A stretch of DNA of 64,000 bases from Oscillospiraceae bacterium (GCA_029007035.1 JAQXHC010000024.1:26098-90097); one strand, 5' to 3'. Positions 29,464-38,415 are shown, counted from the stretch's first letter. Notes: generated from the sequence alone by a model not told the origin. Numbers and translations are program-made.

Positions 29464-29488
29464 AAAGGGAGTTTAGTGCTCCCTTTTT
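29464..29488 (+). terminator. terminator of rnpB
   Basis: AAAGGGAG pairs with CTCCCTTT around loop TTTAGTG, followed by TTTTTCT. It lies between rnpB and the lipoprotein gene. Confidence 0.8.
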
Positions 29489-29510
29489 CTGTGCATTTGG
29501 AGTGATAACA

Positions 29511-30065
29511 ATGAAAAGAACAGCTGCTTTGATTGCTTCTATAATGCTTGTATTATCATGTTTTTCAGGTTGCGGAGGCAAGGAGCGATCCGCGTCTGAG
29601 AGCAGTCTGCCGGAGGTTATGAAAAAGCTGAAAGCTCCGGATATAACAATAGAAATTCCGGGAAGTTATGAGACAACCTCTACGGACAGCAACAAAACAG
29701 TGTATGTAAAGGATGACGCATCGATAATAGTAAATAGTGACAAATTGCCTGAAAACTGCGACGGACTTGACAGTTATGTGGACTACGCGCTGAAAACATA
29801 TACTGAGTATAGCGACAATATTGAGATTTTAAAAAACGAGCCTGTTGATGCAAACGGGAACATTGGCAATGTGTTGGAGTATGTCTATACCATAAATTCG
29901 GAAAACGGTGCGTTCAGCAAATACTGCATGGTTGGATTTTTTACCGGAGATGAACAGATTTATCTCATCACCTGCAAAGCTGACCCGGATAACGCAGATA
30001 AATATCGTGATGAATTTACTTCAGTGGTTCAGAGCTTCGATTTAAAGGAAGATGCTGAGAAATGA
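29511..30065 (+). CDS. predicted lipoprotein of unknown function
   Basis: A 184-residue exported lipoprotein. The N-terminus is a lipoprotein signal peptide (MKRTAALIASIMLVLSCFSG followed by the lipidated Cys in FSGCGG). The mature part has an alternating beta pattern (ITIEIPGSYETTST, VYVKDDASIIVNSD, EIYLITCKAD-like strand, then a final helix KYRDEFTSVVQSF) that resembles the DcrB/PsbP-like fold found in many Gram-positive lipoproteins. ATG 29511 was chosen for the TTGGAG site. It probably shares no operon with thi, which has its own promoter. Confidence 0.75.
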   Translation: MKRTAALIASIMLVLSCFSGCGGKERSASESSLPEVMKKLKAPDITIEIPGSYETTSTDSNKTVYVKDDASIIVNSDKLPENCDGLDSYVDYALKTYTEYSDNIEILKNEPVDANGNIGNVLEYVYTINSENGAFSKYCMVGFFTGDEQIYLITCKADPDNADKYRDEFTSVVQSFDLKEDAEK

Positions 30066-30098
30066 TACACGGATATTGTAAATATTTTGTGAACAGTA

Positions 30099-30127
30099 TT
30101 GAAGTTTGCTGAAAAAAGTTGTATAAT
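30099..30127 (+). promoter_or_regulatory. sigma-A promoter of the thiamin operon
   Basis: TTGAAG (30099-30104), 17 bp, TATAAT (30122-30127), about 45 nt upstream of the TPP riboswitch. Confidence 0.75.
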
Positions 30128-30171
30128 ATAAATTGAGGCAGGCGATTCGCTCAAAAGCTTCATTTAAATAA

Positions 30172-30260
30172 AACGGGGGGGCTTGTAGACAGGCTGAGAG
30201 GAAGGTGTGACCTTCGACCCATGAACCTGATGCGGGTAATGCCGCCGTAGGAAGCATATT
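30172..30260 (+). ncRNA. TPP riboswitch (THI element)
   Basis: The conserved THI-box sequences are all there: GGGGGGCTTG, AGGCTGAGAGG, ACCCATGAACCTGATG and GTAGGAAGCA. Thiamin pyrophosphate binding should promote the terminator at 30271-30302 and turn off the thi genes. Confidence 0.95.
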
Positions 30261-30270
30261 TGCAGTCTTT

Positions 30271-30302
30271 CGGAGGTACTCGCGCAGTATCTCCGTTTTT
30301 TG
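30271..30302 (+). terminator. terminator of the TPP riboswitch
   Basis: CGGAGGTACT (30271-30280) pairs with AGTATCTCCG (30286-30295) and runs into TTTTTT. It lies 11 nt after the riboswitch core, as expected of its expression platform. Confidence 0.88.
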
Positions 30303-30343
30303 ATATTGCCATGTCCGCAGATATTGTGGACTGATGAAAGGAG

Positions 30344-30535
30344 GAGAATAACGGTTTTCGCGGTAAGACCGTGACGGACAGAGGGGGAGCGCCCTGTGTC
30401 TTGAATAACAGCGATGGGAAGCCGTATTCCGGCGTGAGAGGGGACCGATAAGTCCCGACCGAACTTGGGAAAAGTATCCCTACCTTAAAGGGGAAGCGAC
30501 GCTGTTATTATCTGCCGTTTTCTCAATCTTTTTAA
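30344..30535 (+). ncRNA. unassigned multi-stem RNA element between the TPP riboswitch and thiW
   Basis: About 190 nt of GC-rich, structured sequence with no reading frame. Stems seen by eye: an outer helix GAGAATAACGG (30344-30354) with CCGTTTTCTC (30515-30524); hairpin ACGGTTTT/AAGACCGT (30351-30372), which competes with the outer helix for ACGG; hairpin at 30376-30401; a 10-bp junction stem AATAACAGCG (30404-30413) with CGCTGTTATT (30500-30509); and within it hairpins at 30421-30433, 30441-30456 and 30467-30480. The 3' side is followed by ATCTTTTTA (terminator-like), then the AAAGGAG of thiW. It matches no riboswitch consensus I can recall (TPP, cobalamin, SAM, lysine, glycine, guanidine, THF and others checked from memory). 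It could be a second riboswitch or an inserted structured element. Confidence 0.6.
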
Positions 30536-30549
30536 AAGGAGCAATTATC

Positions 30550-30757
30550 ATGAAAAAAACAAACGTACAAAAATTATCCGCAGCGGCTCTTCTGTGTGCT
30601 ATTGTGATAGTTGGGAGCTTGTTTTCGTTTCCGGTTTTCGGAAGCAAATGTGCAGCACATGGTGAACATTATTTTTGCAGTTCTGCTCGATTCGTGGTAC
30701 GGAGTCGGAGTCCTGTCGTTGGTTCAGGCTTTAACGGACAGAAAACGCAAAGTGTGA
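30550..30757 (+). pseudogene. thiW: thiW remnant, frameshifted and internally deleted
   Basis: From the ATG at 30550 (AAAGGAG upstream) the frame gives a ThiW-like N-terminus: a hydrophobic helix, then FSFPVFGSKC. At about 30651 the homology jumps to the next frame, where 30653 onward reads QHMVNIIFAVLLDSWYGVGV, the core ThiW motif, before a stop at 30755. ThiW is a small membrane protein of about 160 residues, thought to be the thiazole-binding part of an ECF transporter. Here about 8 nt seem to be missing after the Cys, and most of the later helices are gone. The gene is broken, although its position behind a TPP riboswitch and before thiM is the usual one. Confidence 0.75.
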
Positions 30758-30770
30758 AAGGAGAACGGAA

Positions 30771-31592
30771 ATGCTGTCGGAAATGCTTGAAAATGTCAGG
30801 GTGCGCAGGCCCCTGATTCACAATATAACAAATTACGTAACCGTAAACGACTGTGCAAATATACTCCTCGCCTGCGGAGGCTCGCCGATTATGGCGGATG
30901 ACGCGGATGAAGCGGAGGAAATCACCTCGATCTGTGACGGACTCAATATAAATATAGGAACGCTTAACTCACGAACAATTCCGTCAATGTTTGCAGCAGG
31001 CAAAAGAGCAAATGAGCTTGGACATCCGGTTATTCTCGACCCGGTCGGCGCAGGAGCTTCAAAGTTAAGAACGGAAACAGCTCTTCGACTTATTGAAGAA
31101 GTTAAATTCGCCGTAATCCGTGGAAATATATCTGAAATTAAAGCTCTCGCACTGGGAAATGCCTCAGCAAAAGGTGTTGACGCAGACGATGAAGACAAAA
31201 TAACTGCCGATAGTCTTGACAGTGCAGTTGCATTCGCAAAGGACTTTGCCGCGCGGACAGGCTCTGTAATCGTAATCAGCGGAGCGGTTGATATTGCTGC
31301 CGATTCACGGAGAGCATACTGCATTCGAAACGGACATGAGGATATGAGCAGAATCACAGGAACAGGCTGTCAGCTAAGTGCGATGACTGCTGCATATATT
31401 GCGGCGAATCAGGGAAACGAGCTTGAAGCGGCGGCAGCAGCTGCCTGTGCAATGGGATTATGCGGTGAAATTGCAAAACGGCGCATGACAGCTCAAGATG
31501 GAAATTCGAGTTACCGGGGTTATATAATTGACGCAATTTACAATCTTACTCCCGATGAGCTTGAAAGAGGTGCGAAATATGAAATGCGATAA
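30771..31592 (+). CDS. thiM: hydroxyethylthiazole kinase
   Basis: A 273-residue ribokinase-like enzyme that phosphorylates salvaged 4-methyl-5-hydroxyethylthiazole. Motifs: HNITNYVTVNDCAN near the start, ALILDPVGAGAS-like VILDPVGAGAS near 95, and the anion hole with catalytic Cys in ITGTGCQLSAM near 205. AAAGGAG site 14 nt before the ATG. The stop overlaps the start of thiE. Because no thiazole synthesis genes (thiG, thiH/O, thiS) are in this operon, salvage seems to be the source of the thiazole half. Confidence 0.95.
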   Translation: MLSEMLENVRVRRPLIHNITNYVTVNDCANILLACGGSPIMADDADEAEEITSICDGLNINIGTLNSRTIPSMFAAGKRANELGHPVILDPVGAGASKLRTETALRLIEEVKFAVIRGNISEIKALALGNASAKGVDADDEDKITADSLDSAVAFAKDFAARTGSVIVISGAVDIAADSRRAYCIRNGHEDMSRITGTGCQLSAMTAAYIAANQGNELEAAAAAACAMGLCGEIAKRRMTAQDGNSSYRGYIIDAIYNLTPDELERGAKYEMR

Positions 31593-32217
31593 AAAAGCGA
31601 TGCTTCTGTATGGAGTTACAGACCGTACATGGGTTGGCAAAATGACACTTTATGAGCAGGTTGAAGCGGCTCTCCGGAACGGCATGACCTGCCTGCAGCT
31701 CCGTGAAAAAAATCTCCACGAGGAACAGTTTCTTGAGGAGGCAGTCAAGTTTGCAGAGCTTTGCAGGAATTATAGAGTTCCGTTCATTATCAATGACAAC
31801 GTTGATATTGCAGTAAAATGCGGTGCAGACGGGGTTCACGTCGGTCAGGATGATATGAATGTATCATTGGTCCGAGAACGCGTCGGCGATAAAATGATAA
31901 TCGGAGTTTCGGTTCATAACGTTGAGGAAGCCGTAAAAGCCGTTAGCGGAGGAGCTGATTATCTTGGAATAGGCGCTGTTTTTCCGACTTCAACCAAGAC
32001 AGATGCCAACGTCATGTCAACCGGTGTAATCAGGGAAATCTGCAACGCGGTTGATGTACCGACCGTAGCAATCGGAGGAATCAATTCATCAAACATTATG
32101 AAGCTGTCCGGAAGCGGAGTTGACGGAATAGCCGTTGTTTCCGCGATATTCGGAGCCGAAAGCCCAGGAAACGCAGCCGCAGAACTTCGGCGGCTCTCGG
32201 AAAAGATGGTCGGTTGA
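31579..32217 (+). CDS. thiE: thiamin-phosphate synthase
   Basis: A 212-residue (beta/alpha)8 enzyme that joins HMP-PP and thiazole phosphate. Motifs: LQLREKN near 35, INDNVDIA near 70, GVHVGQDDM near 86, GIGAVFPTSTK near 135 and AIGGIN near 170. ATG 31579 with AGAGGTG just upstream; the frame extends further 5' but inside thiM. It overlaps thiM by 14 nt. Confidence 0.95.
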   Translation: MKCDKKAMLLYGVTDRTWVGKMTLYEQVEAALRNGMTCLQLREKNLHEEQFLEEAVKFAELCRNYRVPFIINDNVDIAVKCGADGVHVGQDDMNVSLVRERVGDKMIIGVSVHNVEEAVKAVSGGADYLGIGAVFPTSTKTDANVMSTGVIREICNAVDVPTVAIGGINSSNIMKLSGSGVDGIAVVSAIFGAESPGNAAAELRRLSEKMVG

Positions 32218-32266
32218 AAATAATCATCCTGCGTTTCTCCAAAAATCCTGAGAGGAGCTTATAACT

Positions 32267-33064
32267 ATGAAAACAGCGTTGTCAATAGCCGGGAGCGATT
32301 CAAGCGGCGGAGCGGGCATTCAGGCAGATATCAAAACAATGATAATGAACGGAGTGTACGCGATGACTGCGATCACTGCTCTTACTGCGCAGAATACCAT
32401 GGGAGTAACGGCGGTTTCAGAGGTTTCACCAGAGTTTCTTGTACAGCAGCTCGACGCGGTTTTCACCGATATACGTCCCGATGCGGTTAAAATTGGAATG
32501 ATTCCATCACCTCGTCTGATCGAAGCTGCTGCCGAGCGTCTTTGCGTGTACAGAGCGGAAAATATTGTAGTCGATCCGGTAATGACAGCTACAAGCGGTT
32601 CATCTCTTTCCGGAGGCGGAGCTGTCAGTGCTCTGAAAAGCCGGCTTTTTCCCCTTGCCTCGGTGATTACCCCGAATATTCCCGAAGCGGAAATTCTTTC
32701 GGGTATGAAGATTAACGATCACCGTGATATGGAGACTGCGGCACGGATTATCTATGAATCCTGCGGCTGTGAGGTTCTCTGCAAGGGCGGTCACAGTGTA
32801 AACGATGCAAATGATCTGCTGTACGGCAGTAACGGAGCGATATGGTTCAGAGGACGGCGCATAGCCAATCCGAATACACACGGAACAGGCTGTACACTTT
32901 CAAGTGCTATTGCTGCAAATCTTGCAAAAGGATACAGTCTGAGCGAATCTGTCCGGCGTGCAAAGGAATATATCTCCGGTGCGATGGAAAGTATGCTTGA
33001 TTTGGGAAAAGGCTCAGGACCGCTTAATCATGGATTTAATTCCGATTTTCAGTCGGATAAATAA
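32267..33064 (+). CDS. thiD: hydroxymethylpyrimidine/phosphomethylpyrimidine kinase
   Basis: A 265-residue ribokinase-fold enzyme that phosphorylates HMP twice to HMP-PP. N-terminal AGSDSSGGAGIQADIKT is diagnostic, VVDPVMTATSG lies near 105 and the C-terminal HGTGCTLSSAIAA holds the catalytic Cys. AGAGGAG site; third intact gene of the thi operon, providing the pyrimidine partner for ThiE. Confidence 0.96.
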   Translation: MKTALSIAGSDSSGGAGIQADIKTMIMNGVYAMTAITALTAQNTMGVTAVSEVSPEFLVQQLDAVFTDIRPDAVKIGMIPSPRLIEAAAERLCVYRAENIVVDPVMTATSGSSLSGGGAVSALKSRLFPLASVITPNIPEAEILSGMKINDHRDMETAARIIYESCGCEVLCKGGHSVNDANDLLYGSNGAIWFRGRRIANPNTHGTGCTLSSAIAANLAKGYSLSESVRRAKEYISGAMESMLDLGKGSGPLNHGFNSDFQSDK

Positions 33065-33090
33065 GACAAAACTAATTTGGAGGAACATTT

Positions 33091-34398
33091 ATGGAACGAA
33101 ATTATTCAACTCAAATGGACGCTGCCCGCAGGGGAATTGTTACACCTGAAATCGAAACGGTTGCACGCAAGGAGAAAATGCGTGTTGACGAGCTTATGCC
33201 ATTGGTTGCATCAGGCAAGGTTGCAATTCCTGCAAACCGTCTTCACACCTGTCTCAATCCCGAAGGAATCGGTTCAATGCTCCGTACTAAAATCAACGTA
33301 AATCTTGGTGTTTCGCGCGACTGCAAGGACTATGACATCGAGATGAAAAAAGTACTTTCAGCCGTTGATCTCGGTGCGGAAGCGATTATGGATCTTTCAA
33401 GTCACGGAGATACTCAGCCATTCCGCCGTAAGCTGACATCGGAGTGTCCCGCGATGATAGGAACTGTGCCCGTTTACGACAGTGTAATCCATTATCAGCG
33501 TGATCTTGATACGCTTACCGCTAAAGATTTCATAGATGTTGTAAGGCTTCATGCAATGGACGGAGTTGATTTTGTAACGCTTCACTGCGGTATCACACGC
33601 AAGACTATTGATCAGATACGCAAGCATAAAAGAAAAATGAATATTGTTTCCCGCGGCGGCTCACTTGTTTTTGCATGGATGTGCATGACAGGTGAGGAGA
33701 ATCCTTTTTACGAATATTACGATGAAATTCTCGACATCTGCCGCGAGTACGACGTTACCGTTTCTCTTGGTGACGCGTGTCGTCCGGGATGTCTTGCAGA
33801 TGCTACTGATGTATGTCAGATCGAGGAGCTTGTCCGTCTCGGTGAGCTTACAAAGCGTGCGTGGGAGAAAGATGTTCAGGTAATGGTTGAAGGACCCGGT
33901 CATGTTCCGATGGATCAGATTGCTGCCAATATGAAGGTTCAGCAGACGATCTGCATGGGCGCGCCGTTCTATGTACTCGGACCTCTCGTAACCGATATTG
34001 CTCCGGGCTATGACCACATAACTGCGGCTATCGGAGGAGCTATTGCTGCAATGAACGGAGCTGCATTCCTCTGTTACGTAACGCCTGCAGAGCATCTTGC
34101 ATTGCCGAATGTTGATGATGTTAAACAGGGAATCATTGCAAGCCGAATCGCCGCTCATGCAGCAGATATCGCAAAAGGAGTCCGTGGAGCGCGTGATATA
34201 GACGACAAAATGGGCGATGCGCGGCGAGCTCTTGACTGGGATGGACAGTGGGCATGCGCTCTTGACCCGGAAACCGCAAAGTCTATTCGTGCCGATCGTT
34301 CTCCAGAGCATGATGACACCTGCTCGATGTGCGGAAAATTCTGTGCCGTGCGCAGCATGAACAAGGCTCTTAACGGAGAACATATTGATATACTTTGA
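33091..34398 (+). CDS. thiC: phosphomethylpyrimidine synthase (radical SAM)
   Basis: A 435-residue ThiC, which converts aminoimidazole ribotide to HMP phosphate. It shows the core segments ALSLGDACRPGC-like SLGDACRPG, VMVEGPGHVPMD, LGPLVTDIAPGYDHI and the C-terminal iron-sulfur motif CSMCGKFC (CxxCxxxxC). Last gene of the thi operon; a strong terminator follows. With ThiC and ThiD the cell can make the pyrimidine half itself. Confidence 0.97.
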   Translation: MERNYSTQMDAARRGIVTPEIETVARKEKMRVDELMPLVASGKVAIPANRLHTCLNPEGIGSMLRTKINVNLGVSRDCKDYDIEMKKVLSAVDLGAEAIMDLSSHGDTQPFRRKLTSECPAMIGTVPVYDSVIHYQRDLDTLTAKDFIDVVRLHAMDGVDFVTLHCGITRKTIDQIRKHKRKMNIVSRGGSLVFAWMCMTGEENPFYEYYDEILDICREYDVTVSLGDACRPGCLADATDVCQIEELVRLGELTKRAWEKDVQVMVEGPGHVPMDQIAANMKVQQTICMGAPFYVLGPLVTDIAPGYDHITAAIGGAIAAMNGAAFLCYVTPAEHLALPNVDDVKQGIIASRIAAHAADIAKGVRGARDIDDKMGDARRALDWDGQWACALDPETAKSIRADRSPEHDDTCSMCGKFCAVRSMNKALNGEHIDIL

Positions 34399-34405
34399 TT
34401 TACAT

Positions 34406-34446
34406 AAAAACGCCGCGGGATCGATAAATCCGCGGCGTTTGCATTT
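34406..34446. terminator. bidirectional terminator between thiC and degV
   Basis: AAACGCCGCGG pairs with CCGCGGCGTTT (34409-34440) around an 11-nt loop. T's follow on both strands, stronger on the minus strand (TTTTTATG). It separates convergent transcription units. Confidence 0.85.
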
Positions 34447-34467
34447 TAATTACAGATTATGTGATTT

Positions 34468-35319
34468 TTAATCAAGCGGAATACAGCCGATAGCACGTAC
34501 TCCGTCGCCGACGTGACAGCAGATGCTGATAGGCAGACGATGAAGCTTGATAGTGTTGTCGCCGAAGTGTTCACGGACGAGCTGCACCCATTCTCTGCCG
34601 TTTTCATCACTGCCGGAATATGCAGTTCCGATTCGGAGTTTTTTACCCTTAAAACGTGTGTCGGCATCCTTTTCAATAGCCTCAAACATCGCTTTTTCGG
34701 CTGCTTTCATTCCACGGACTTTAGCATAAGCGTCGAGTTTTTCTCCCTGAATCTGCAGAACAGGTTTGAGTCCGAGAATGGTTGCAAGTGCGGCTCCTGC
34801 GGCAGTTACCCGTCCGCTTTTTTTAAGGAGCGTGAGAGTGTTCACAGCGAGGTATATACTGCTGTCAAGCCCCTTTTTTTCGAGAATTTCTCCGATTTCA
34901 CGCGGACTAAGTCCCTGTCCTGCGAGTTCAACTGCGTCAAGGGTTGCTTCGTAAAGCGAGAAAGAGATTCGCTTGTTGTCAGCAACATAGACTTTTTCAC
35001 CGTAATCAGCGGCGAGAGCTCTTGCCGACTGACATGAACCACTTAAAGCTGACGACATGGGAAGATAAATAATACCGTCGTGAGTTTCAAGTAACTTGTC
35101 CCATGTTTTGGTTATTGAAAATGGGTCTGGCTGTGAAGTGGATACATTTTTTCCTTCGGCGAGCATTTCGAAAAAGTGTTCATAAGTGCAGGTAACACCT
35201 TCAAAATATTCATTATCGTCCACCATAAATGGCATGGGAATCAGCGTTACACCGAGTTTTTCCGCTTCCTCACGGGGCATACCGCTGTTTGTATCTGTAA
35301 CAACTGCAATTTTATTCAT
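34468..35319 (-). CDS. DegV-family fatty-acid-binding protein
   Basis: A 283-residue DegV (FakB-like) protein. The N-terminal VVTDTNSGMPREEAEKLGV, the STSQPDP segment near 90, LPMSSALSGSCQSA near 115 and LKPVLQIQGEKL near 210 are characteristic. These proteins bind a fatty acid and, in FakA systems, present it for phosphorylation; no fakA is nearby. Single gene on the minus strand, next to another lipid-related gene (patatin) but with its own start region. Confidence 0.92.
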   Translation of the reverse strand: MNKIAVVTDTNSGMPREEAEKLGVTLIPMPFMVDDNEYFEGVTCTYEHFFEMLAEGKNVSTSQPDPFSITKTWDKLLETHDGIIYLPMSSALSGSCQSARALAADYGEKVYVADNKRISFSLYEATLDAVELAGQGLSPREIGEILEKKGLDSSIYLAVNTLTLLKKSGRVTAAGAALATILGLKPVLQIQGEKLDAYAKVRGMKAAEKAMFEAIEKDADTRFKGKKLRIGTAYSGSDENGREWVQLVREHFGDNTIKLHRLPISICCHVGDGVRAIGCIPLD

Positions 35320-35475
35320 GTTTAAATCCTTTCCGCACAGAGCGATATCAGCGCGTTTGAAATTTGACTGGGGCAGTACTGTTTAATTATCATTGTAGAA
35401 TATGAATAATTATTAAGGCAGACTGAAATATGTCAGGAGAATTCTTCAATGATATAATGAAAAAGCGGTTCTAAA

Positions 35476-36390
35476 CTAATTATTCAGGTAATCTTTCAGC
35501 TTTTTCACGCACTTTTTTGTGTCATTATATCCGAGATAGTAGAATTTTCCGAGTTTTTCCATATCTCCCTCAAGACGGTTTATTTCGATTTGTTCTGATG
35601 GAGAAATCACAAATACTCTTCCGTCATCTGAGAGTCGTTCAAGGTCGTCGCACAGAAAATTATAGTATTCGTTGCTTCTGTTCAATGACTTGACGAAATT
35701 CGGATATGAGTGATACATAATATTATCAACATTTATATTCTTATGAGGCTCTGTTTTTTTTCGATAAGATTTGGAACGTGTTTTTACTACGATAATTTTT
35801 CCGAAATTCTGTTCCAGCGCCCAGGGATATGGAATCTTGCAGCTGCAGCCACCGTCGAGATAGGGGTAGCCGCCGAGCATAATAGGCATTGAAATATACG
35901 GCATTGATGCTGAAGCTCTGACCGCCTGAAATATGTCGATTCCTGAATTCTTGCTGATATATTCAGTTTTTCCCGAGTAAAGATTTGTGACAACGGCATA
36001 AAACTGACGGTCGGGATTCATGAATCGTTTCATATTAAGCTTTGGAACGTGTTTCATATTGTCAGGACCGAAAATGAAATCAAATCCGATAATACCGCGA
36101 TTCTGACTGAAAGCTTTGACTCCGACGTACCTGTTGTCGTGGCGGTATCTGAGATTTATTCTCGCTGAGCGTCCGATCTGACCTGCAACGTAGTTTATAC
36201 CATTCAGTGCTCCTGCCGAAACTCCGACAGTGCAGCGCATATTAATATTTTCTTCCATAAGAGCGTCAAGTACCCCTGAAGTATAGATTCCGCGGAATGC
36301 GCCGCCTTCCAGTACGATGCATCCCTCTGTAACGGAATTATCGGCGTCTCCGCCTGGTAGTTTCCCGATTCCCGAAAAGACTTTGCTCAC
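35476..36390 (-). CDS. patatin-like phospholipase
   Basis: A 304-residue cytosolic patatin-fold serine hydrolase. The oxyanion segment is VLEGGAFRGIYTSGVLDAL, the nucleophile elbow is GVSAGALNG, and the catalytic Asp lies in YLDGGCS, giving the Ser-Asp dyad. The close relative is E. coli YjjU-type patatins. The GTG at 36390 was chosen for its GGAGGT site at a good distance; the ATG at 36420 lies upstream of that site. Expected activity: acyl ester hydrolysis of phospholipid or storage lipid. Confidence 0.88.
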   Translation of the reverse strand: MSKVFSGIGKLPGGDADNSVTEGCIVLEGGAFRGIYTSGVLDALMEENINMRCTVGVSAGALNGINYVAGQIGRSARINLRYRHDNRYVGVKAFSQNRGIIGFDFIFGPDNMKHVPKLNMKRFMNPDRQFYAVVTNLYSGKTEYISKNSGIDIFQAVRASASMPYISMPIMLGGYPYLDGGCSCKIPYPWALEQNFGKIIVVKTRSKSYRKKTEPHKNINVDNIMYHSYPNFVKSLNRSNEYYNFLCDDLERLSDDGRVFVISPSEQIEINRLEGDMEKLGKFYYLGYNDTKKCVKKLKDYLNN

Positions 36391-36423
36391 TTTAAACCTC
36401 CATAATTTGGTAACATACAATTA

Positions 36424-36452
36424 TTATAACATAGTTCCGACAGTTTTTCAAC
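36424..36452 (-). promoter_or_regulatory. sigma-A promoter of the patatin gene
   Basis: Minus strand: TTGAAA (36447-36452), 17 bp, TATAAT (36424-36429), about 35 bp before the GTG start. Confidence 0.75.
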
Positions 36453-36639
36453 ACAATAAATGATTTTATTCATTCAATAATATTGTAAAAACAGCTTTTC
36501 ACGGTGTATCAAAGGTATTGTTGACATGAACGGAGCATTTGAATCAGTCATGGATTTTTTATCGGATTACAGTACTATTTATCATAGATATCAGATTTGA
36601 AAATCTCAGCTTAAAAAAATACATATTTCACTTAAAACC

Positions 36640-36668
36640 TTGCATTTTTAAAAAAATAATGGTATAAT
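36640..36668 (+). promoter_or_regulatory. sigma-A promoter of fhs and leader hairpin
   Basis: TTGCAT (36640-36645), 17 bp, TATAAT (36663-36668). The leader holds a TCGGCG/CGCCGA hairpin (about 36684-36709). The rest of the 340-bp gap from 36391 is AT-rich and shows nothing else I can name. Confidence 0.7.
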
Positions 36669-36732
36669 AAATCATAAAAGCAAATCGGCGCGGAAAACTG
36701 CTTCGCCGACTGACAGAATCGGAGGTTTAATA

Positions 36733-38412
36733 ATGTTATCTGATATTGAAATTGCTCAGAATGCCAAAATGAAGCCGATCAGCGAGATCGCCGCTTCACT
36801 TGGAATCGAGGAGAGCGAGCTTGAACCCTATGGTCATTACAAGGCTAAGCTTTCGGAAAGTCTGTATTCAAAGCTTGCGTTTCGCGAGGATGGCAAGCTT
36901 ATACTTGTAACAGCGATAAATCCAACTCCTGCCGGAGAGGGCAAAACTACCGTCAGCGTAGGTCTTGCCGAGGCTATGGGAAGAATCGGCAAAAAGGCAG
37001 TTCTTGCGCTTCGTGAGCCGTCCCTCGGACCTGTTTTCGGAATCAAAGGCGGAGCTGCAGGCGGCGGCTATGCTCAGGTAGTACCAATGGAGGACATTAA
37101 CCTCCATTTTACAGGAGATATGCATGCAATAACTGCTGCGAATAATTTGCTCTGCGCTGTAATAGATAATCATATTCAGCAGGGAAATGAGCTCAGAATC
37201 GACCAGCGCCGTATTATGTTCAAGAGATGTATGGACATGAACGACCGTGCACTCAGAAATGTCGTGATAGGGCTCGGCGGAAAGGTCAACGGAGTTCCCC
37301 GTGAAGACGGCTTCAATATCACTGTTGCATCGGAAATTATGGCGATTCTCTGTCTTGCAACCGATCTTGCCGATCTTAAGGAGCGAATCGGAAATATACT
37401 TGTTGCTTACAGCATTACAGGAGAGCCGGTTTTTGCAAAGCAGCTTGGAGTATGCGGTGCTATGACGGCACTTTTGAAGGACGCTTTGAAGCCGAATCTC
37501 GTACAAACGCTTGAGAATAATCCGGCATTTATCCACGGAGGACCTTTTGCCAATATTGCCCACGGCTGCAACTCCATCCGCGCCACTAAGCTTGCGCTCA
37601 AATTGGGAGATTACTGTATCACCGAGGCGGGCTTCGGCTCTGACCTCGGAGCAGAAAAGTTTTTCGACATCAAGTGCCGTTACGGCGGACTTACGCCTGC
37701 CTGCGTAGTGCTTGTAGCCACAATCAAGGCACTGAAATATAACGGCGGTGTTCAGAAAAACGATCTTGCCCGTGAGAATATGTGGGCATTGGAAAAGGGA
37801 ATTGTTAATCTTCGTACTCATATTGAAAATATGCACAAGTATCATGTTCCTGTAGTTGTGGCAATCAACAGATTTGCCACCGATACCGAGCAGGAAGTAG
37901 AATTTGTCGAGAAATTCTGCGCCGATATGGGTGTTGACGTTTCAATGTGCGAGGTTTTCGCAAAGGGCGGCGAAGGTGGAATTGACCTTGCAAACAAGGT
38001 ATGCGAGACAATTTCGCTCTGTGCTGACAGTGATAATTCGTTCCGAAAGCTTTATACTAATGAGATGTCGATCAAGGAAAAGGTTGAAACTATTGCAAAG
38101 GAAATCTACCGTGCTGACGGAGTAACCTATACTCCTCAGGCTGAAAAGGCAATCAAGGATATCGAGGGAATCGGTTTCCGTGAGCTGCCCGTTTGTATCG
38201 CCAAAACACAGTATTCACTGTCTGATAATCCCGCGCTTTTAGGAAAACCGAAAAACTTCCACATAACCGTAAGGGATGCACGTCTTTCATCCGGTGCCGG
38301 ATTTGTAGTAATTTATACAGGCGACATAATGACCATGCCGGGACTGCCTAAGGTTCCTGCTGCCCTCAATATTGACTGTGATAACAACGGAAATATCACA
38401 GGACTGTTCTGA
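36733..38412 (+). CDS. fhs: formate-tetrahydrofolate ligase
   Basis: A 559-residue ATP-dependent ligase that makes 10-formyl-THF from formate, feeding purine and one-carbon metabolism. Recognised by the P-loop TPAGEGKTT near 75, the [19 protein letters not shown] segment split over 95-115, and [10 protein letters not shown] near 275. Length is typical. GGAGGT site 8 nt before the ATG. The following tsaE gene starts 3 nt after its stop, so the metabolic gene heads a mixed operon. Confidence 0.98.
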   Translation: MLSDIEIAQNAKMKPISEIAASLGIEESELEPYGHYKAKLSESLYSKLAFREDGKLILVTAINPTPAGEGKTTVSVGLAEAMGRIGKKAVLALREPSLGPVFGIKGGAAGGGYAQVVPMEDINLHFTGDMHAITAANNLLCAVIDNHIQQGNELRIDQRRIMFKRCMDMNDRALRNVVIGLGGKVNGVPREDGFNITVASEIMAILCLATDLADLKERIGNILVAYSITGEPVFAKQLGVCGAMTALLKDALKPNLVQTLENNPAFIHGGPFANIAHGCNSIRATKLALKLGDYCITEAGFGSDLGAEKFFDIKCRYGGLTPACVVLVATIKALKYNGGVQKNDLARENMWALEKGIVNLRTHIENMHKYHVPVVVAINRFATDTEQEVEFVEKFCADMGVDVSMCEVFAKGGEGGIDLANKVCETISLCADSDNSFRKLYTNEMSIKEKVETIAKEIYRADGVTYTPQAEKAIKDIEGIGFRELPVCIAKTQYSLSDNPALLGKPKNFHITVRDARLSSGAGFVVIYTGDIMTMPGLPKVPAALNIDCDNNGNITGLF

Positions 38413-38415
38413 TTT

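Noticed and set aside
29309..29581. Minus-strand frame over the rnpB 3' half and the lipoprotein start
   Set aside because: The region is RNase P RNA with conserved core and its own terminator.
30042..30257. Minus-strand frame over the TPP riboswitch
   Set aside because: The conserved THI element explains the sequence; no coding evidence.
30330..30345. CTGATGA, reminiscent of a hammerhead ribozyme core
   Set aside because: No GAAA after a stem II and no cleavage-site stem could be found, so the match is chance.
30404..30509. Cobalamin riboswitch or group II intron domain in the second thi leader RNA
   Set aside because: GGGAAGCCG and AGCCGTAT looked suggestive, but the conserved order of the B12 box or of domains V/VI is not present.
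33661..34383. Minus-strand frame (240 codons) inside thiC
   Set aside because: Antisense to ThiC motifs; no start signals or domain.
36868..37845. Long minus-strand frame (325 codons) inside fhs
   Set aside because: Fully antisense to a clear formate-THF ligase; protein is Ser/Cys/Ile-rich without domains, a shadow of biased codon use.
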